Below are positions 29,259 to 37,556 of a stretch of 64,000 bases of DNA, piece after piece. The notes under the pieces are model-generated. The model made no database searches, had not been told where the DNA came from, and saw only the letters and a list, made by a program, of their open reading frames with translations. Origin of the DNA: Acinetobacter ihumii (lineage in GTDB: Bacteria; Pseudomonadota; Gammaproteobacteria; Pseudomonadales; Moraxellaceae). Made by a program: the position numbers and the translations under genes. Numbering within the stretch: the stretch's first letter is position 1; every line of letters starts with the position of its first letter. The stretch covers positions 924,417 through 988,416 of the forward strand of contig NZ_LR130760.1 of NCBI RefSeq assembly GCF_900625095.1. The letters are read 5' to 3'.

Positions 29259-30656
29259 ATGAGAAATACCTATGGACGGCTTGTGTTCAAACTGTGGCTG
29301 CAACATTCTAAATTCATCTTATTCATGTCTTGTTTATCGTTATTAAGTCTGACCAAAAGTCACGCAGAAACGCAAAGTCAGCTTGGGCGTACCACCTTTG
29401 AAACGACACTGGCCAATGGTTTAAAGGTGATTATTCGTGAAGACCATCGCGCACCCATTGCGATTGCCCAGATTTGGTATGCAGTCGGTAGCAGTGATGA
29501 ATCAGGCAATATTTTAGGGGTATCACACGCACTTGAACATATGATGTTTAAAGGCACGACCAAAGTTCCCGATAATGAATTTACCCGTTTAAGCCGCATC
29601 TACGGAGGTCGGGTCAACGCTGCCACTTCCAGCAACTATACCAATTATTACCAGCTTTATCCTAAAGCTTATTTACCTATGGCTTTGGAATTAGAAGCAG
29701 ATCGCATGACCAATTTGCGCTTACAGCAACCTGATTTTTCAACTGAGATCAATGTGGTCATGGAAGAACGCCGACAACGAACCGATGATAATCCACGTTC
29801 GCTTGCCTTTGAGCGGTTTAAGTGGCTGGCTTATCCAACCAGTCATGCTCGACAGCCGGTGATTGGTTATATGAAAAATTTGCAAAATATCCAGCTCGAT
29901 GATCTCAAGCAATGGTACAAAACATGGTACAGCCCCAATCATGCGACATTGGTGATCATTGGTGATGTAGACGCAGAGGCAACACTCAAACAGGTTCAAA
30001 AATATTTTGCACACATTCCCAAACAAATGACTCCTGAACGCAATGACGTGCTTGAATTTGATCGGGTTGGATATCGGCATATGGAGGTTGAGCTTCCTGT
30101 ACATGTAGCGAATTTGTATATGGCTTGGAATGTTCGCTCAATTAAGACCGCCAAAAATCCACAAGATGCCTATGCACTCACCATCATTCAAGCTCTACTT
30201 GATGGCAATATTTCGTCTCGTTTACAGCAACGTTTAGTACGAGACAAAAAAATTCTAACGTCAATCAGTGTCAATTATGATCCGTATAATCGCGGTGACA
30301 GTTTATTTACCATTACTGCTTTGCCTGCGGATGGTATCAGCCTAGCCTCCGCTCAAGAGGCTATTCAAAAAGAAATCGATGCACTCAAAACTGAACTGGT
30401 TGAACCCGTCGAACTTGAACGTGTCAGCAATAATTTTGTTTCCAATCTCATCTATAGCCAAGACGATATTGTGGGTCAGGCACATCTGATCGGATTATTG
30501 GAGGTCAATGGTTTGAGCTACCGACTGGTGGACGATTTGCCACAGCATTATCAAACCGTCACCCCACAAGATATTCAACGTGTTGCCAATGCTTACTTAA
30601 TCAAAAGCAACCTGACGACATTGTATTTAGAACCAGAACAGGAACAGAAAAAATAA
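29259..30656 (+). CDS. M16 family zinc metallopeptidase, active subunit
   Basis: A 465-residue exported peptidase with an N-terminal signal segment ending near SHA|ETQ. It has the inverted zinc motif HxxEH at His90-Glu93-His94 (GVSHALEHMMFKGT), the later conserved Glu (NVVMEERRQRTDDNP) and the C-terminal half-domain (VELPVHVANLYMAWNVRS, ISSRLQQRLVRDK). This is the catalytic member of a two-gene M16 pair; the next gene lacks the zinc motif. M16 pairs degrade peptides in the periplasm and their clam-shell halves assemble together. The substrate is unknown. Confidence 0.9.
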   Translation: MRNTYGRLVFKLWLQHSKFILFMSCLSLLSLTKSHAETQSQLGRTTFETTLANGLKVIIREDHRAPIAIAQIWYAVGSSDESGNILGVSHALEHMMFKGTTKVPDNEFTRLSRIYGGRVNAATSSNYTNYYQLYPKAYLPMALELEADRMTNLRLQQPDFSTEINVVMEERRQRTDDNPRSLAFERFKWLAYPTSHARQPVIGYMKNLQNIQLDDLKQWYKTWYSPNHATLVIIGDVDAEATLKQVQKYFAHIPKQMTPERNDVLEFDRVGYRHMEVELPVHVANLYMAWNVRSIKTAKNPQDAYALTIIQALLDGNISSRLQQRLVRDKKILTSISVNYDPYNRGDSLFTITALPADGISLASAQEAIQKEIDALKTELVEPVELERVSNNFVSNLIYSQDDIVGQAHLIGLLEVNGLSYRLVDDLPQHYQTVTPQDIQRVANAYLIKSNLTTLYLEPEQEQKK

Positions 30657-30666
30657 AGGAAAGATG

Positions 30667-32232
30667 ATGAAAAAATCCTTATTCATAATCATGACAGTCT
30701 CTCTGTTCTCTGTTTCAGTGTTTGCAGACGTTGCAGATCAAGACCTGCTTGAACAAGATGACTCGTCTCCTTTAAAGTCTATTGCACAGCTGAGCAGCCT
30801 TAAACATATTTCTAAAAAACAAACAGAACAAGCACCCTATGTTCATGACCTAAAAAATGCTGAACAAGTACGTACACTATTTGTTGAATCCCAAGCATTA
30901 CCGATTGTCGATATACAGTTGACCTTTAATGCAGGATCAGCACGTGATGAAAACATTGGTAAAGGTCTATTTGGCATCGCCAATATGGCAGCAAACTTAA
31001 TGACCGAAGGGACTGAAAAATACACTGCCGCCCAAATTGCCAATACATTTGAACAACTTGGTGCACAGTTTAGTGTGAAAGCATATCGAGATATGTTTGT
31101 TGTTCGCTTACGCGTTATGTCAGATCCACAAAAACTAAATACAGCAGTCGATCTTATGCTGGACATCTTGAATCATGCCACGTTTAGTACCTCTAGTTTA
31201 AATCTGGTGTATAGCAACACCCAAGTGGGGCAACGTCAGTTACAGGAAAATCCAAATCGACTGATTGATATCCGTCTTTATCGTACTTTATATGGTACAC
31301 ATCCCTATGCTGAACCAATCACTGGAACCAATGCCAGTATCCGAAAAATTACCCCTGCTCTGCTCAAACAATTTCGTGAGCAATTATTAGTTGCACAAAA
31401 CATGAATATTGCCTTAACAGGACAATTAAGCCCCCAACAAGCCAATGATCTGAGCCTAAAAATTATTCAATCGCTCCCGCAAGGTCAACGAGCTATGCCG
31501 CTTGCTGCTCCCAAGCCGCAAGGAGGAATTAATATTCAGCATATTCCCTATCAATCTACGCAAGCCTATGTCACTTTCGGACATTTAGGCATAAGTCGAA
31601 ATGATCCAGATCAACTTGCACTTGAACTGGCCAATCAAATGCTCGGAGGCTCTGGTTTTAATTCTTTACTCATGAAAGAGCTTAGAGTGAAACGAGGTTA
31701 TACCTATGGGGCGTATAGTGCATTTAATTTTACCCAAAGCAATGGAATCTTTAGTTTAAATTATTCGACCAAACAAGATCAGCTCATGCAAAGCATCCAT
31801 GTTGCACACCAGACCCTGATTAACTTTGTCAAACAACCGCTTGATCAAAAACAGCTTGAAGAAACACGAAGTGGAATGTTGCGTGCTTTTCCCATGACCT
31901 ATAGTAGTAATGCCAATATTAATGCACAGCTAGGTTCAATTGGATTTTATGGATTAACTGCCGATTATTTGTCTAAATATCCAGAACAACTGAGAAAACT
32001 GACTGTACAAGATGTACAAAAAGCCATTAGAAAGCATATTCATCCCGAAAATTTAACTCTGATAGTTGCAAGTGAAAAACTAGATAAAGAACAACTCTTA
32101 CAGGATTTAAAAGAAAATCTGGGACCTACACAACCCGTTCAAATTGACTCAGATGCTATTGGTCTTCCAACGCCATCGCAGGATAATGTTTCGCCTTCGC
32201 ATTCTCAAACTGATACGCCCGCATCAATTTAA
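30667..32232 (+). CDS. M16 family peptidase-like protein, non-catalytic subunit
   Basis: A 521-residue partner of the upstream M16 peptidase, eight bases downstream. It has a signal peptide ending near SVFA|DV and the overall M16 fold (FNAGSARDENIGKGLFGIANMAANLMTEGT; later GGSGFNSLLMKELRVKRGYTYGAYS). At the zinc site HxxEH is replaced by NMAAN, so both His and the Glu are lost. It probably supplies substrate-binding surfaces for the active subunit. AAGGA spacing favours the second of two adjacent ATGs. The 3' end overlaps a convergent gene by 77 bases, and the last 40 residues are a Ser/Thr/Pro/Asp-rich tail. Confidence 0.88.
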   Translation: MKKSLFIIMTVSLFSVSVFADVADQDLLEQDDSSPLKSIAQLSSLKHISKKQTEQAPYVHDLKNAEQVRTLFVESQALPIVDIQLTFNAGSARDENIGKGLFGIANMAANLMTEGTEKYTAAQIANTFEQLGAQFSVKAYRDMFVVRLRVMSDPQKLNTAVDLMLDILNHATFSTSSLNLVYSNTQVGQRQLQENPNRLIDIRLYRTLYGTHPYAEPITGTNASIRKITPALLKQFREQLLVAQNMNIALTGQLSPQQANDLSLKIIQSLPQGQRAMPLAAPKPQGGINIQHIPYQSTQAYVTFGHLGISRNDPDQLALELANQMLGGSGFNSLLMKELRVKRGYTYGAYSAFNFTQSNGIFSLNYSTKQDQLMQSIHVAHQTLINFVKQPLDQKQLEETRSGMLRAFPMTYSSNANINAQLGSIGFYGLTADYLSKYPEQLRKLTVQDVQKAIRKHIHPENLTLIVASEKLDKEQLLQDLKENLGPTQPVQIDSDAIGLPTPSQDNVSPSHSQTDTPASI

Positions 32233-32479
32233 AATATTCACTACGTTTTATGACTTGCTGTTGCAATAACTGGGACGCCATTTTTTGCGTTTCGGGATTA
32301 TTTGCCATTTGTGATAAATTCAGCATCATTTGATGCTGAGAAACAGAAATAGGACGTTGTAATGCAATATACGCCAATGCAAGTATAAAAATAATCATGA
32401 CCGCAACCACAACGTTGTAAATGCGTTCTAACTTGATTTCATGTCTAAGTTTTAGAAAGTTTTGTTTTGAAATGAGCAT
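32156..32479 (-). CDS. Small single-pass membrane protein, overlapping the M16 gene
   Basis: A 107-residue protein with a basic head (KLRHEIKLERIYN), one strong membrane helix (about 24-42, VVVAVMIIFILALAYIAL) and a helical tail rich in Gln and Met (SQHQMMLNLSQMANNPETQKMASQ). The last 26 codons overlap the end of the M16 gene on the opposite strand. The coherent topology supports a real gene. No family is recognised and no ribosome-binding site is obvious. Confidence 0.6.
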   Translation of the reverse strand: MLISKQNFLKLRHEIKLERIYNVVVAVMIIFILALAYIALQRPISVSQHQMMLNLSQMANNPETQKMASQLLQQQVIKRSEYFKLMRAYQFENAKAKHYPAMALEDQ

Positions 32480-32650
32480 ACACGACCTCGAATATAGGTA
32501 GTGTATGACCCATTGATTTTTTACACAAGTCGCAGCAACTAATTCTGTTTATCAAGCAGAATCAGTTAAATGATTTAATTAAGCCAATGTAGAATAAAAT
32601 AGCTTGCAACATCCTGATAGAATTAAAAAACTTTAAAATTACCAGCCTAA

Positions 32651-33010
32651 TTAACTCATTAAACCACGTACAAAAGCGAAATATAAAATAAAGGCGATAA
32701 TGACCAACACAATCACAATAGCGAAGTAACTTACTCCACTTTCAGCATCCGCTGGATGCAAATCTTCTTCATCGGCTAAACGCAATAACTCACCGTCATA
32801 TACACGATAAAACTGTGCTTTGGTTTGCGGTTCAAGCTGACGGGTAAAATCATAAACGCGTTTTCGCTGCGCTAAACAATAATCCCCCAAATGAATTTCT
32901 TGATGAAAAACCGCCTCGTCCAATTGTTTACGGTGGTATTGTGCCAAAGCAATAATTTGTGATTCATCGGGTGGAACATCAAAATTAAAACTATCTATCG
33001 TTGTTAGCAT
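32651..33010 (-). CDS. Tail-anchored-type small membrane protein
   Basis: A 119-residue protein with a soluble, helical N-terminal part (SQIIALAQYHRKQLDE..., AQRKRVYDFTRQLEPQTKAQFYRVYDGEL, then an acidic ADEEDLHPADAESG) and one C-terminal membrane helix (about 94-114, YFAIVIVLVIIAFILYFAFV). The strong ribosome-binding site AAGGAGA sits seven bases before the ATG. The layout suggests a cytoplasmic domain anchored by its C-terminus. The family is not recognised. Confidence 0.72.
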   Translation of the reverse strand: MLTTIDSFNFDVPPDESQIIALAQYHRKQLDEAVFHQEIHLGDYCLAQRKRVYDFTRQLEPQTKAQFYRVYDGELLRLADEEDLHPADAESGVSYFAIVIVLVIIAFILYFAFVRGLMS

Positions 33011-33138
33011 ATTGTTCTCCTTGTCATGTCATCATTAAATGTCATATTTAATTGTTATATTGATTTTACTAAAAAATATTTTTGTTTAATGTTTAAACAT
33101 GTAAGCTTGTAATTCGAGAATGATGCCCCATCTAATAC

Positions 33139-33198
33139 TTGACTTATCACGCTTATTGTAATATTAGTTTAACAATCAACTGTTAAAATAATTTAACA
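33139..33198 (+). promoter_or_regulatory. Candidate promoter with TTTAACA repeats before the Sel1 gene
   Basis: A -35-like TTGACT (33139-33144), a 17-base spacer and a -10-like TATTAG (33162-33167) are followed directly by the palindrome TTTAACA (33168-33174), six bases, TGTTAAA (33181-33187), and a third half-site TTTAACA at about 33192-33198. Repeats over the presumed start of transcription suggest a repressor site. The factor is unknown, and the AT-rich setting makes chance matches possible. Confidence 0.35.
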
Positions 33199-33253
33199 AG
33201 GCGATAAAGCCGAGTTGATGTGATCATAATTACAACTATAAGGAGTTTTTAAT

Positions 33254-33487
33254 ATGATTCAACAAATTTCCCATCATGACTTAGAACATGTGTATGCTTC
33301 TGCGGTGAATACCATTCAATCACAGATGAACTTCCAAGATGCTGTGACACAGCTTGAAGAAGCTGCGCGTGCAGGACATGGTAAAGCAGCCATGTTTCTT
33401 GCTGAACTTTATTATCAAGGTTTCCGTGTAGAACGCGACTCATTGAAAGCACAGTATTGGCAGAAGATGGCCACGATGCAAGCATAA
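33254..33487 (+). CDS. Small Sel1-like repeat protein
   Basis: A 77-residue protein holding one clear Sel1-like repeat: DAVTQLEEAARAGHGKAAMFLAELYYQGFRVERDSLKAQYWQKMA, with the repeat's usual Ala/Gly spacing. Sel1 repeats are helical hairpins used for protein contacts. There is no signal peptide, so it should be cytoplasmic. AAGGAG lies nine bases before the ATG. One repeat is short for a scaffold, so it may work as a multimer or with a partner. No specific role is known. Confidence 0.78.
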   Translation: MIQQISHHDLEHVYASAVNTIQSQMNFQDAVTQLEEAARAGHGKAAMFLAELYYQGFRVERDSLKAQYWQKMATMQA

Positions 33488-33488
33488 T

Positions 33489-33514
33489 AAAACGTCACTC
33501 AGGTGGCGTTTTTT
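33489..33514 (+). terminator. Terminator of the Sel1-like gene
   Basis: Ten-base-pair stem AAAACGTCAC / GTGGCGTTTT (one G-U pair), loop TCAG, then T residues, directly after the stop. Confidence 0.87.
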
Positions 33515-33614
33515 AATGCCTATGCAAAACTTTATTACGATTTAATGCAAAGCTGTAACTGAAATTAAGTATTTATTTTTTATAATAAAGCTGAATGTTA
33601 ACCGCAGCATACTC

Positions 33615-33989
33615 ATGAAAACTTATACGCAGCTCCATCCTGTTTCCAGAGATTTAATTATAAAAATTTCTATTCTAAAAACCATGATGTATTGTGGTGC
33701 TGTTTGGGGACTTTACCATCAAGGCTGGGCGATTAAATCAGATCAGGGAGATTTTGTTTTTCCTTTTTGGTTGAATGGGCTGCAAGCACATCGTTATGCC
33801 AAAAAGCACTGGCCAAATTATGTACCCCGAAAAATTACCCCGAAAGATTTTCAGGAATCTTTATTGCCCACTCTAAGCCGTCTACAAGTGACTCCTGCTT
33901 TGTTTAACTCATGTCAGCATAAATTTAAACTGTCTACACACCAGATGCGTCATTTTTTCTTTGCACCAGCAAATTTTAAAACTGCCTAA
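33615..33989 (+). CDS. DUF2750 domain protein
   Basis: A 124-residue soluble protein with the DUF2750 pattern: WGLYHQGWAIKSDQGDFVFPFWLNGLQAHRYAKKHWPNYVPRKI, then DFQESLLPTLSRL. The family is widespread in bacteria, but its function is not known. No signal peptide or membrane helix is seen, and no neighbour suggests a role. The gene is separated from the next (CBS) gene by 165 bases that include a short palindrome at about 34004-34020. Confidence 0.8.
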   Translation: MKTYTQLHPVSRDLIIKISILKTMMYCGAVWGLYHQGWAIKSDQGDFVFPFWLNGLQAHRYAKKHWPNYVPRKITPKDFQESLLPTLSRLQVTPALFNSCQHKFKLSTHQMRHFFFAPANFKTA

Positions 33990-34154
33990 ATCGGCAACAG
34001 AACATATCTTTTAAAGATATAACAAGGTATTGGACGTTGCATGACAATTTGAATTGACAAAATATTATCCATTTGTTGCGTCAAAGTCTTTGCAATTTCA
34101 TTAAATCGCGCTAAGTTAAATTAAAACGATAACACTCGCCAAAAGGATATAAAG

Positions 34155-34586
34155 ATGACAAACGTGGCTCAAGTGATACAAGATAAAGCTGAACAAGCCA
34201 TTTATACTATTTCGCCAGATGCAACTGTCCTTGAAGCAATTTCGATCATGGCAGATAAAGGTATTGGAGCACTGGTCGTCACAGAAAAGGAAGATGTGGT
34301 TGGCATTTTATCCGAACGTGATTACACCCGAAAAGTGGCTTTGATGGAACGTTCATCTTATGACACCATCGTGAGTGAAATTATGACGCCCAAGGTATTA
34401 ACCATTACTCGTTCAAATACGGTTGAAGAATGCTTACAACTGATGACCGATCGTCATTTACGTCACTTACCTGTGGTCGAAAACAATAAATTGGTAGGAC
34501 TGATTTCAATTGGGGATTTGGTTAAAGCAGCCATGCAGGATCAGAAAAATTTAATTGATCAGTTACAGCAATATATTTCAGGCTAA
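34155..34586 (+). CDS. Tandem CBS domain protein
   Basis: A 143-residue cytoplasmic protein made of two CBS domains (about 10-70 and 75-135): ATVLEAISIMADKGIGALVVTEKEDVVGILSERDYTRKV, then VEECLQLMTDRHLRHLPVVENNKLVGLISIGDLVKA. CBS pairs bind adenine nucleotides such as AMP, ATP or NAD and act as energy or redox sensors. SERDYTRKV is typical of stand-alone CBS proteins. The partner it regulates is unknown and is not encoded next to it. AAAGGA precedes the start. Confidence 0.92.
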   Translation: MTNVAQVIQDKAEQAIYTISPDATVLEAISIMADKGIGALVVTEKEDVVGILSERDYTRKVALMERSSYDTIVSEIMTPKVLTITRSNTVEECLQLMTDRHLRHLPVVENNKLVGLISIGDLVKAAMQDQKNLIDQLQQYISG

Positions 34587-34589
34587 ATA

Positions 34590-34635
34590 AAAGGGCATCC
34601 TAAATAAAAGAGCATCTTAATCAGATGCCCTTTTT
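34590..34635 (+). terminator. Terminator of the CBS gene, with a duplicated arm
   Basis: AAGGGCATC (34591-34599) can pair with GATGCCCTT (34624-34632) before a T run. A second copy, AGCATCT (34611-34617), can pair with AGATGC (34623-34628). The left arm is present twice within the near-repeat TAAATAAAAGrGCATC, so two alternative hairpins share one right arm. Confidence 0.75.
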
Positions 34636-34671
34636 GTTTCACTCAGCCACGTCTCTTTGCATGAACACAAA

Positions 34672-35859
34672 TTAACGTGAAAGATAACGTGTTAAATCCT
34701 CAATGCCTTTTAAAGTCATCGGATACATATGATCTTCAAAGATCTGTTTGATGAAGCCAATGGTCTGGGTATAGTGCCAATAACCTTCTTCTTCTGGATT
34801 CAACCACGCAGTTTTTTCAAAATGCTGACGCAATCGACGTAACCAGACTTCTCCAGTCTCGTCATTCATATATTCCACAGAACCACCGACCGAACGAAGT
34901 TCATATGGCGCCATACTGGCATCGCCAACCACAATCACACGGTAATCTCGTCCATATTTATGAAACAAATCCCACGTGTCTAAACGGCTGGCTTGTCGAC
35001 GATGGTTATCTTTCCAGACATAGTCATAAAGACAGTTATGAAAATAAAAATATTCAAGCGTCTTAAATTCAGTTTTGGCTGCGCTAAACAGTTTTTCACA
35101 CTGCGCAATGTAAGAGTCCATTGAACCGCCTACATCAAACAACATCAGCACTTTAATACGATTACGACGTTCAGGAACTAACTGTACATCCAGTATGCCC
35201 TGCTTTGCCGTTTCGCGAATTGTGCCATCGACATCTAGCTCTTCTGCTGCGCCTTGTCGCGCAAATTTGCGTAAACGGCGTAAAGCCAACTGCATCTGAC
35301 GTGTGCCCAAAATCTGATCATCATCCAGATTTTGATAGTTACGTTGCTCCCAGACTTTTACCGCAGAACGTTTACGACCTGGCCCACCAATACGAACCCC
35401 TTCGGGATGATCACCAAAAGCACCAAAAGGCGATGTACCTCCCGTACCAATCATGCGATTTCCACCCTGATGTTTTTTATGCTGTTCGCGTAGACGCTCT
35501 TCCAGCATTTTCATCAGTTCTTCCAGAGAACCTGCTTTTTGTAAAGCTTCTCTTTGTTCAGGAGTCAGGTGTTTTTCAAGAAGTTCTAAATCCAGCCATT
35601 CTTTCGGAATTTTATGAACTTGTTTAAGCAGTTCATCCAGATCAAAAGTTTCTATCCCTTCAAAATAGTCCTTAATCGCACGGTCAAACTTATCGAAAAA
35701 ACGTTCATCCTTGACCAAAATGGTTTTGGCAAGCTGATAAAATTCATCCTGATCTGCAAATACCAGTCCTTGTGCCACAGCCTGATTGAGATCAATCAGT
35801 TCGCGTGTGGTAACAGGAACACCATATTTTCTTAGGGTATAAAACAGTCGCACAAACAT
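34672..35859 (-). CDS. VWA domain (CoxE-like) protein, partner of MoxR ATPase
   Basis: A 395-residue protein with a helical N-terminal region (FYTLRKYGVPVTTRELIDL), a central charged region with a GNRMIGTGGTSPFG loop, and a C-terminal von Willebrand A domain. The MIDAS-like site reads LFDVGGSMDSY, the form normal in this subgroup, followed by YFYFHNCLYDYVW and VVGDASMAPYEL. Such proteins work with MoxR AAA+ ATPases, encoded 12 bases upstream here, in metal insertion or protein maturation. The client is unknown. Confidence 0.9.
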   Translation of the reverse strand: MFVRLFYTLRKYGVPVTTRELIDLNQAVAQGLVFADQDEFYQLAKTILVKDERFFDKFDRAIKDYFEGIETFDLDELLKQVHKIPKEWLDLELLEKHLTPEQREALQKAGSLEELMKMLEERLREQHKKHQGGNRMIGTGGTSPFGAFGDHPEGVRIGGPGRKRSAVKVWEQRNYQNLDDDQILGTRQMQLALRRLRKFARQGAAEELDVDGTIRETAKQGILDVQLVPERRNRIKVLMLFDVGGSMDSYIAQCEKLFSAAKTEFKTLEYFYFHNCLYDYVWKDNHRRQASRLDTWDLFHKYGRDYRVIVVGDASMAPYELRSVGGSVEYMNDETGEVWLRRLRQHFEKTAWLNPEEEGYWHYTQTIGFIKQIFEDHMYPMTLKGIEDLTRYLSR

Positions 35860-35871
35860 AAGCGACCATCC

Positions 35872-36723
35872 TTAACGACGTGACATAAAGGCAAGGCGTT
35901 CAAGTAACTGTACATCTTGTTCATTTTTAATCAGTGCGCCATACAGCGGTGGAATGGCTTTGGACTTGTCATGATTACGCAGTACATCTTCTGGCATATC
36001 ATCTGCCATGAGTAAGCTTAACCAGTCAATCAGCTCAGATGTCGATGGTGGTTTCTTTAAGCTAGGCACTTGACGCAGCTTAAAGAAAATCTGCAATGCT
36101 TCACTGACCAATGTGCTTGAAATATTTGGAAAATGTACCGCAATAATCTCGCGCATGGTTGCTTCATCAGGAAATTCAATATAATGAAAGAAGCAGCGAC
36201 GCAAAAAGGCATCTGGTAATTCTTTTTCATTATTTGAAGTAATAATCACAATTGGACGTTGCGTTGCAGTAATCGTTTCGCCTGTTTCATAAACATAAAA
36301 CGACATTTTATCGAGTTCATGTAACAAGTCATTTGGAAACTCAATATCTGCTTTATCAATTTCATCAATCAGTAAAACACAACGTTCTTCGCTGGTAAAA
36401 GCTTCCCACAATTTACCCGGTTTAATATAGTTTTTAATGTCATAAACACGGTCATCACCCAACTGGCTGTCTCGCAAACGCGATACAGCATCATACTCAT
36501 ATAAGCCTTGTTGTGCTTTGGTGGTGGACTTAATATGCCATGTAATCAGTTTTAAACCCAGACTTTGCGCCACTTGCTCAGCAAGCAATGTTTTACCTGT
36601 TCCTGGTTCACCTTTCACCAGCAACGGCTTTTGCAAAGCACGTGCAGCTTTCACCGCAAGTTTTAAACTATCGGTGGCGATATACTGATCTGTTCCAGTA
36701 AATTGTTGAGCATCTACAGCCAT
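35872..36723 (-). CDS. MoxR-family AAA+ ATPase
   Basis: A 283-residue chaperone-like ATPase. It has Walker A GEPGTGKTLLAE (about 38-49), Walker B CVLLIDEIDKAD, sensor 1 PIVIITSNNEKELPDAFLRRC with the arginine finger, and a helical lid with sensor 2 region. MoxR proteins remodel or activate enzymes with the help of a VWA partner; the VWA gene follows 12 bases downstream. A small membrane protein and YcgL are encoded just upstream on the same strand. The target complex is not evident in the window. Confidence 0.92.
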   Translation of the reverse strand: MAVDAQQFTGTDQYIATDSLKLAVKAARALQKPLLVKGEPGTGKTLLAEQVAQSLGLKLITWHIKSTTKAQQGLYEYDAVSRLRDSQLGDDRVYDIKNYIKPGKLWEAFTSEERCVLLIDEIDKADIEFPNDLLHELDKMSFYVYETGETITATQRPIVIITSNNEKELPDAFLRRCFFHYIEFPDEATMREIIAVHFPNISSTLVSEALQIFFKLRQVPSLKKPPSTSELIDWLSLLMADDMPEDVLRNHDKSKAIPPLYGALIKNEQDVQLLERLAFMSRR

Positions 36724-36746
36724 GTTCTAACCTTTTATTTTTTTAC

Positions 36747-37148
36747 TTAAATGGGCGCACTGCTTTTGTCAGCAGAAATTTTGTTCATGCGATATTTAGA
36801 CCACAAATAACCAATGACTAGACCAACACCCGTCACCAAAAGAATCAGTGAGGCATTTGCCCACACCAGCGGTTGCTCTTTGGTCAAAATCCCAAAAAGC
36901 AAGCCGAAAATGGCAGGGGCAATTTCTGCATTGGCACCATCAGAAACTGTAGGCGTTGCTAAAATAGCAAAAAGAACAATCCAAGTGATCCCCCCAATCA
37001 AATTAGGTAGACGCTTTGCCACAGCATACCAACACCACAATACAATAATGGTTCCCATCACATATACGGTAACGGCAATACTGTCTTCAGGTACTGAATC
37101 GAGGGTAGATAATAAACTGTTCCAAATTGTACCAAGTTGTTCAAGCAC
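36747..37148 (-). CDS. Hypothetical membrane protein
   Basis: A 133-residue protein with three to four hydrophobic spans ([67 protein letters not shown]) and a short basic C-terminal tail ([12 protein letters not shown]). No family is recognised. It starts within the end of the ycgL gene (8-base overlap) and is followed 23 bases later by the MoxR ATPase, so all are probably on one message. It could anchor the MoxR-VWA pair at the membrane; this is inference. Confidence 0.75.
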   Translation of the reverse strand: MLEQLGTIWNSLLSTLDSVPEDSIAVTVYVMGTIIVLWCWYAVAKRLPNLIGGITWIVLFAILATPTVSDGANAEIAPAIFGLLFGILTKEQPLVWANASLILLVTGVGLVIGYLWSKYRMNKISADKSSAPI

Positions 37149-37446
37149 CTCTTAATCCCTCTGGTTCATCCGTCGGATTAATAAATCCTTCTGGTGGCAT
37201 TTGAATAAAAAAGCCACTGGTATGTAATGAATCAATCACATGTAACACGTTTACACGCGCCAGTTTACGTGATTGAGAAAGCTCAAGATGCATCACGAAT
37301 GTAGGACGACCAAAGACCTGACGAATACCTTCAGGAATATTTTCTAAAGGATCTTTAGCTTCGATCTCATCATTTGGATAGTCTGGACGAGCAATATAAA
37401 TGTACATTTCATCTTTTTTGCTCGATCTATAAATATCACAGTGCAT
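37141..37446 (-). CDS. ycgL: YcgL domain protein
   Basis: A 101-residue protein of the small YcgL family: [20 protein letters not shown], then [38 protein letters not shown], then GFFIQMPPE. The fold is known from structural genomics but the function is not. In many gammaproteobacteria ycgL lies next to rnd, as here: rnd is 110 bases upstream on the same strand. Its end overlaps the following membrane protein gene by 8 bases. Confidence 0.9.
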   Translation of the reverse strand: MHCDIYRSSKKDEMYIYIARPDYPNDEIEAKDPLENIPEGIRQVFGRPTFVMHLELSQSRKLARVNVLHVIDSLHTSGFFIQMPPEGFINPTDEPEGLRGA

Positions 37447-37556
37447 AGTTCACTTAACTCTCATCACTTACTAAAAAGCATACATCAAAAAATTGGTCGG
37501 GACATTAGCGAATCGTAACCCATCAGTCGTGCTGAAAGATCATTGACGGATATAGT

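Noticed and set aside
34672..35859. VWA MIDAS motif reading DVGGSM instead of DxSxS, considered as loss of function
   Set aside because: DVGGSM is the normal form in this CoxE-like subgroup, so it is not a degenerate site.
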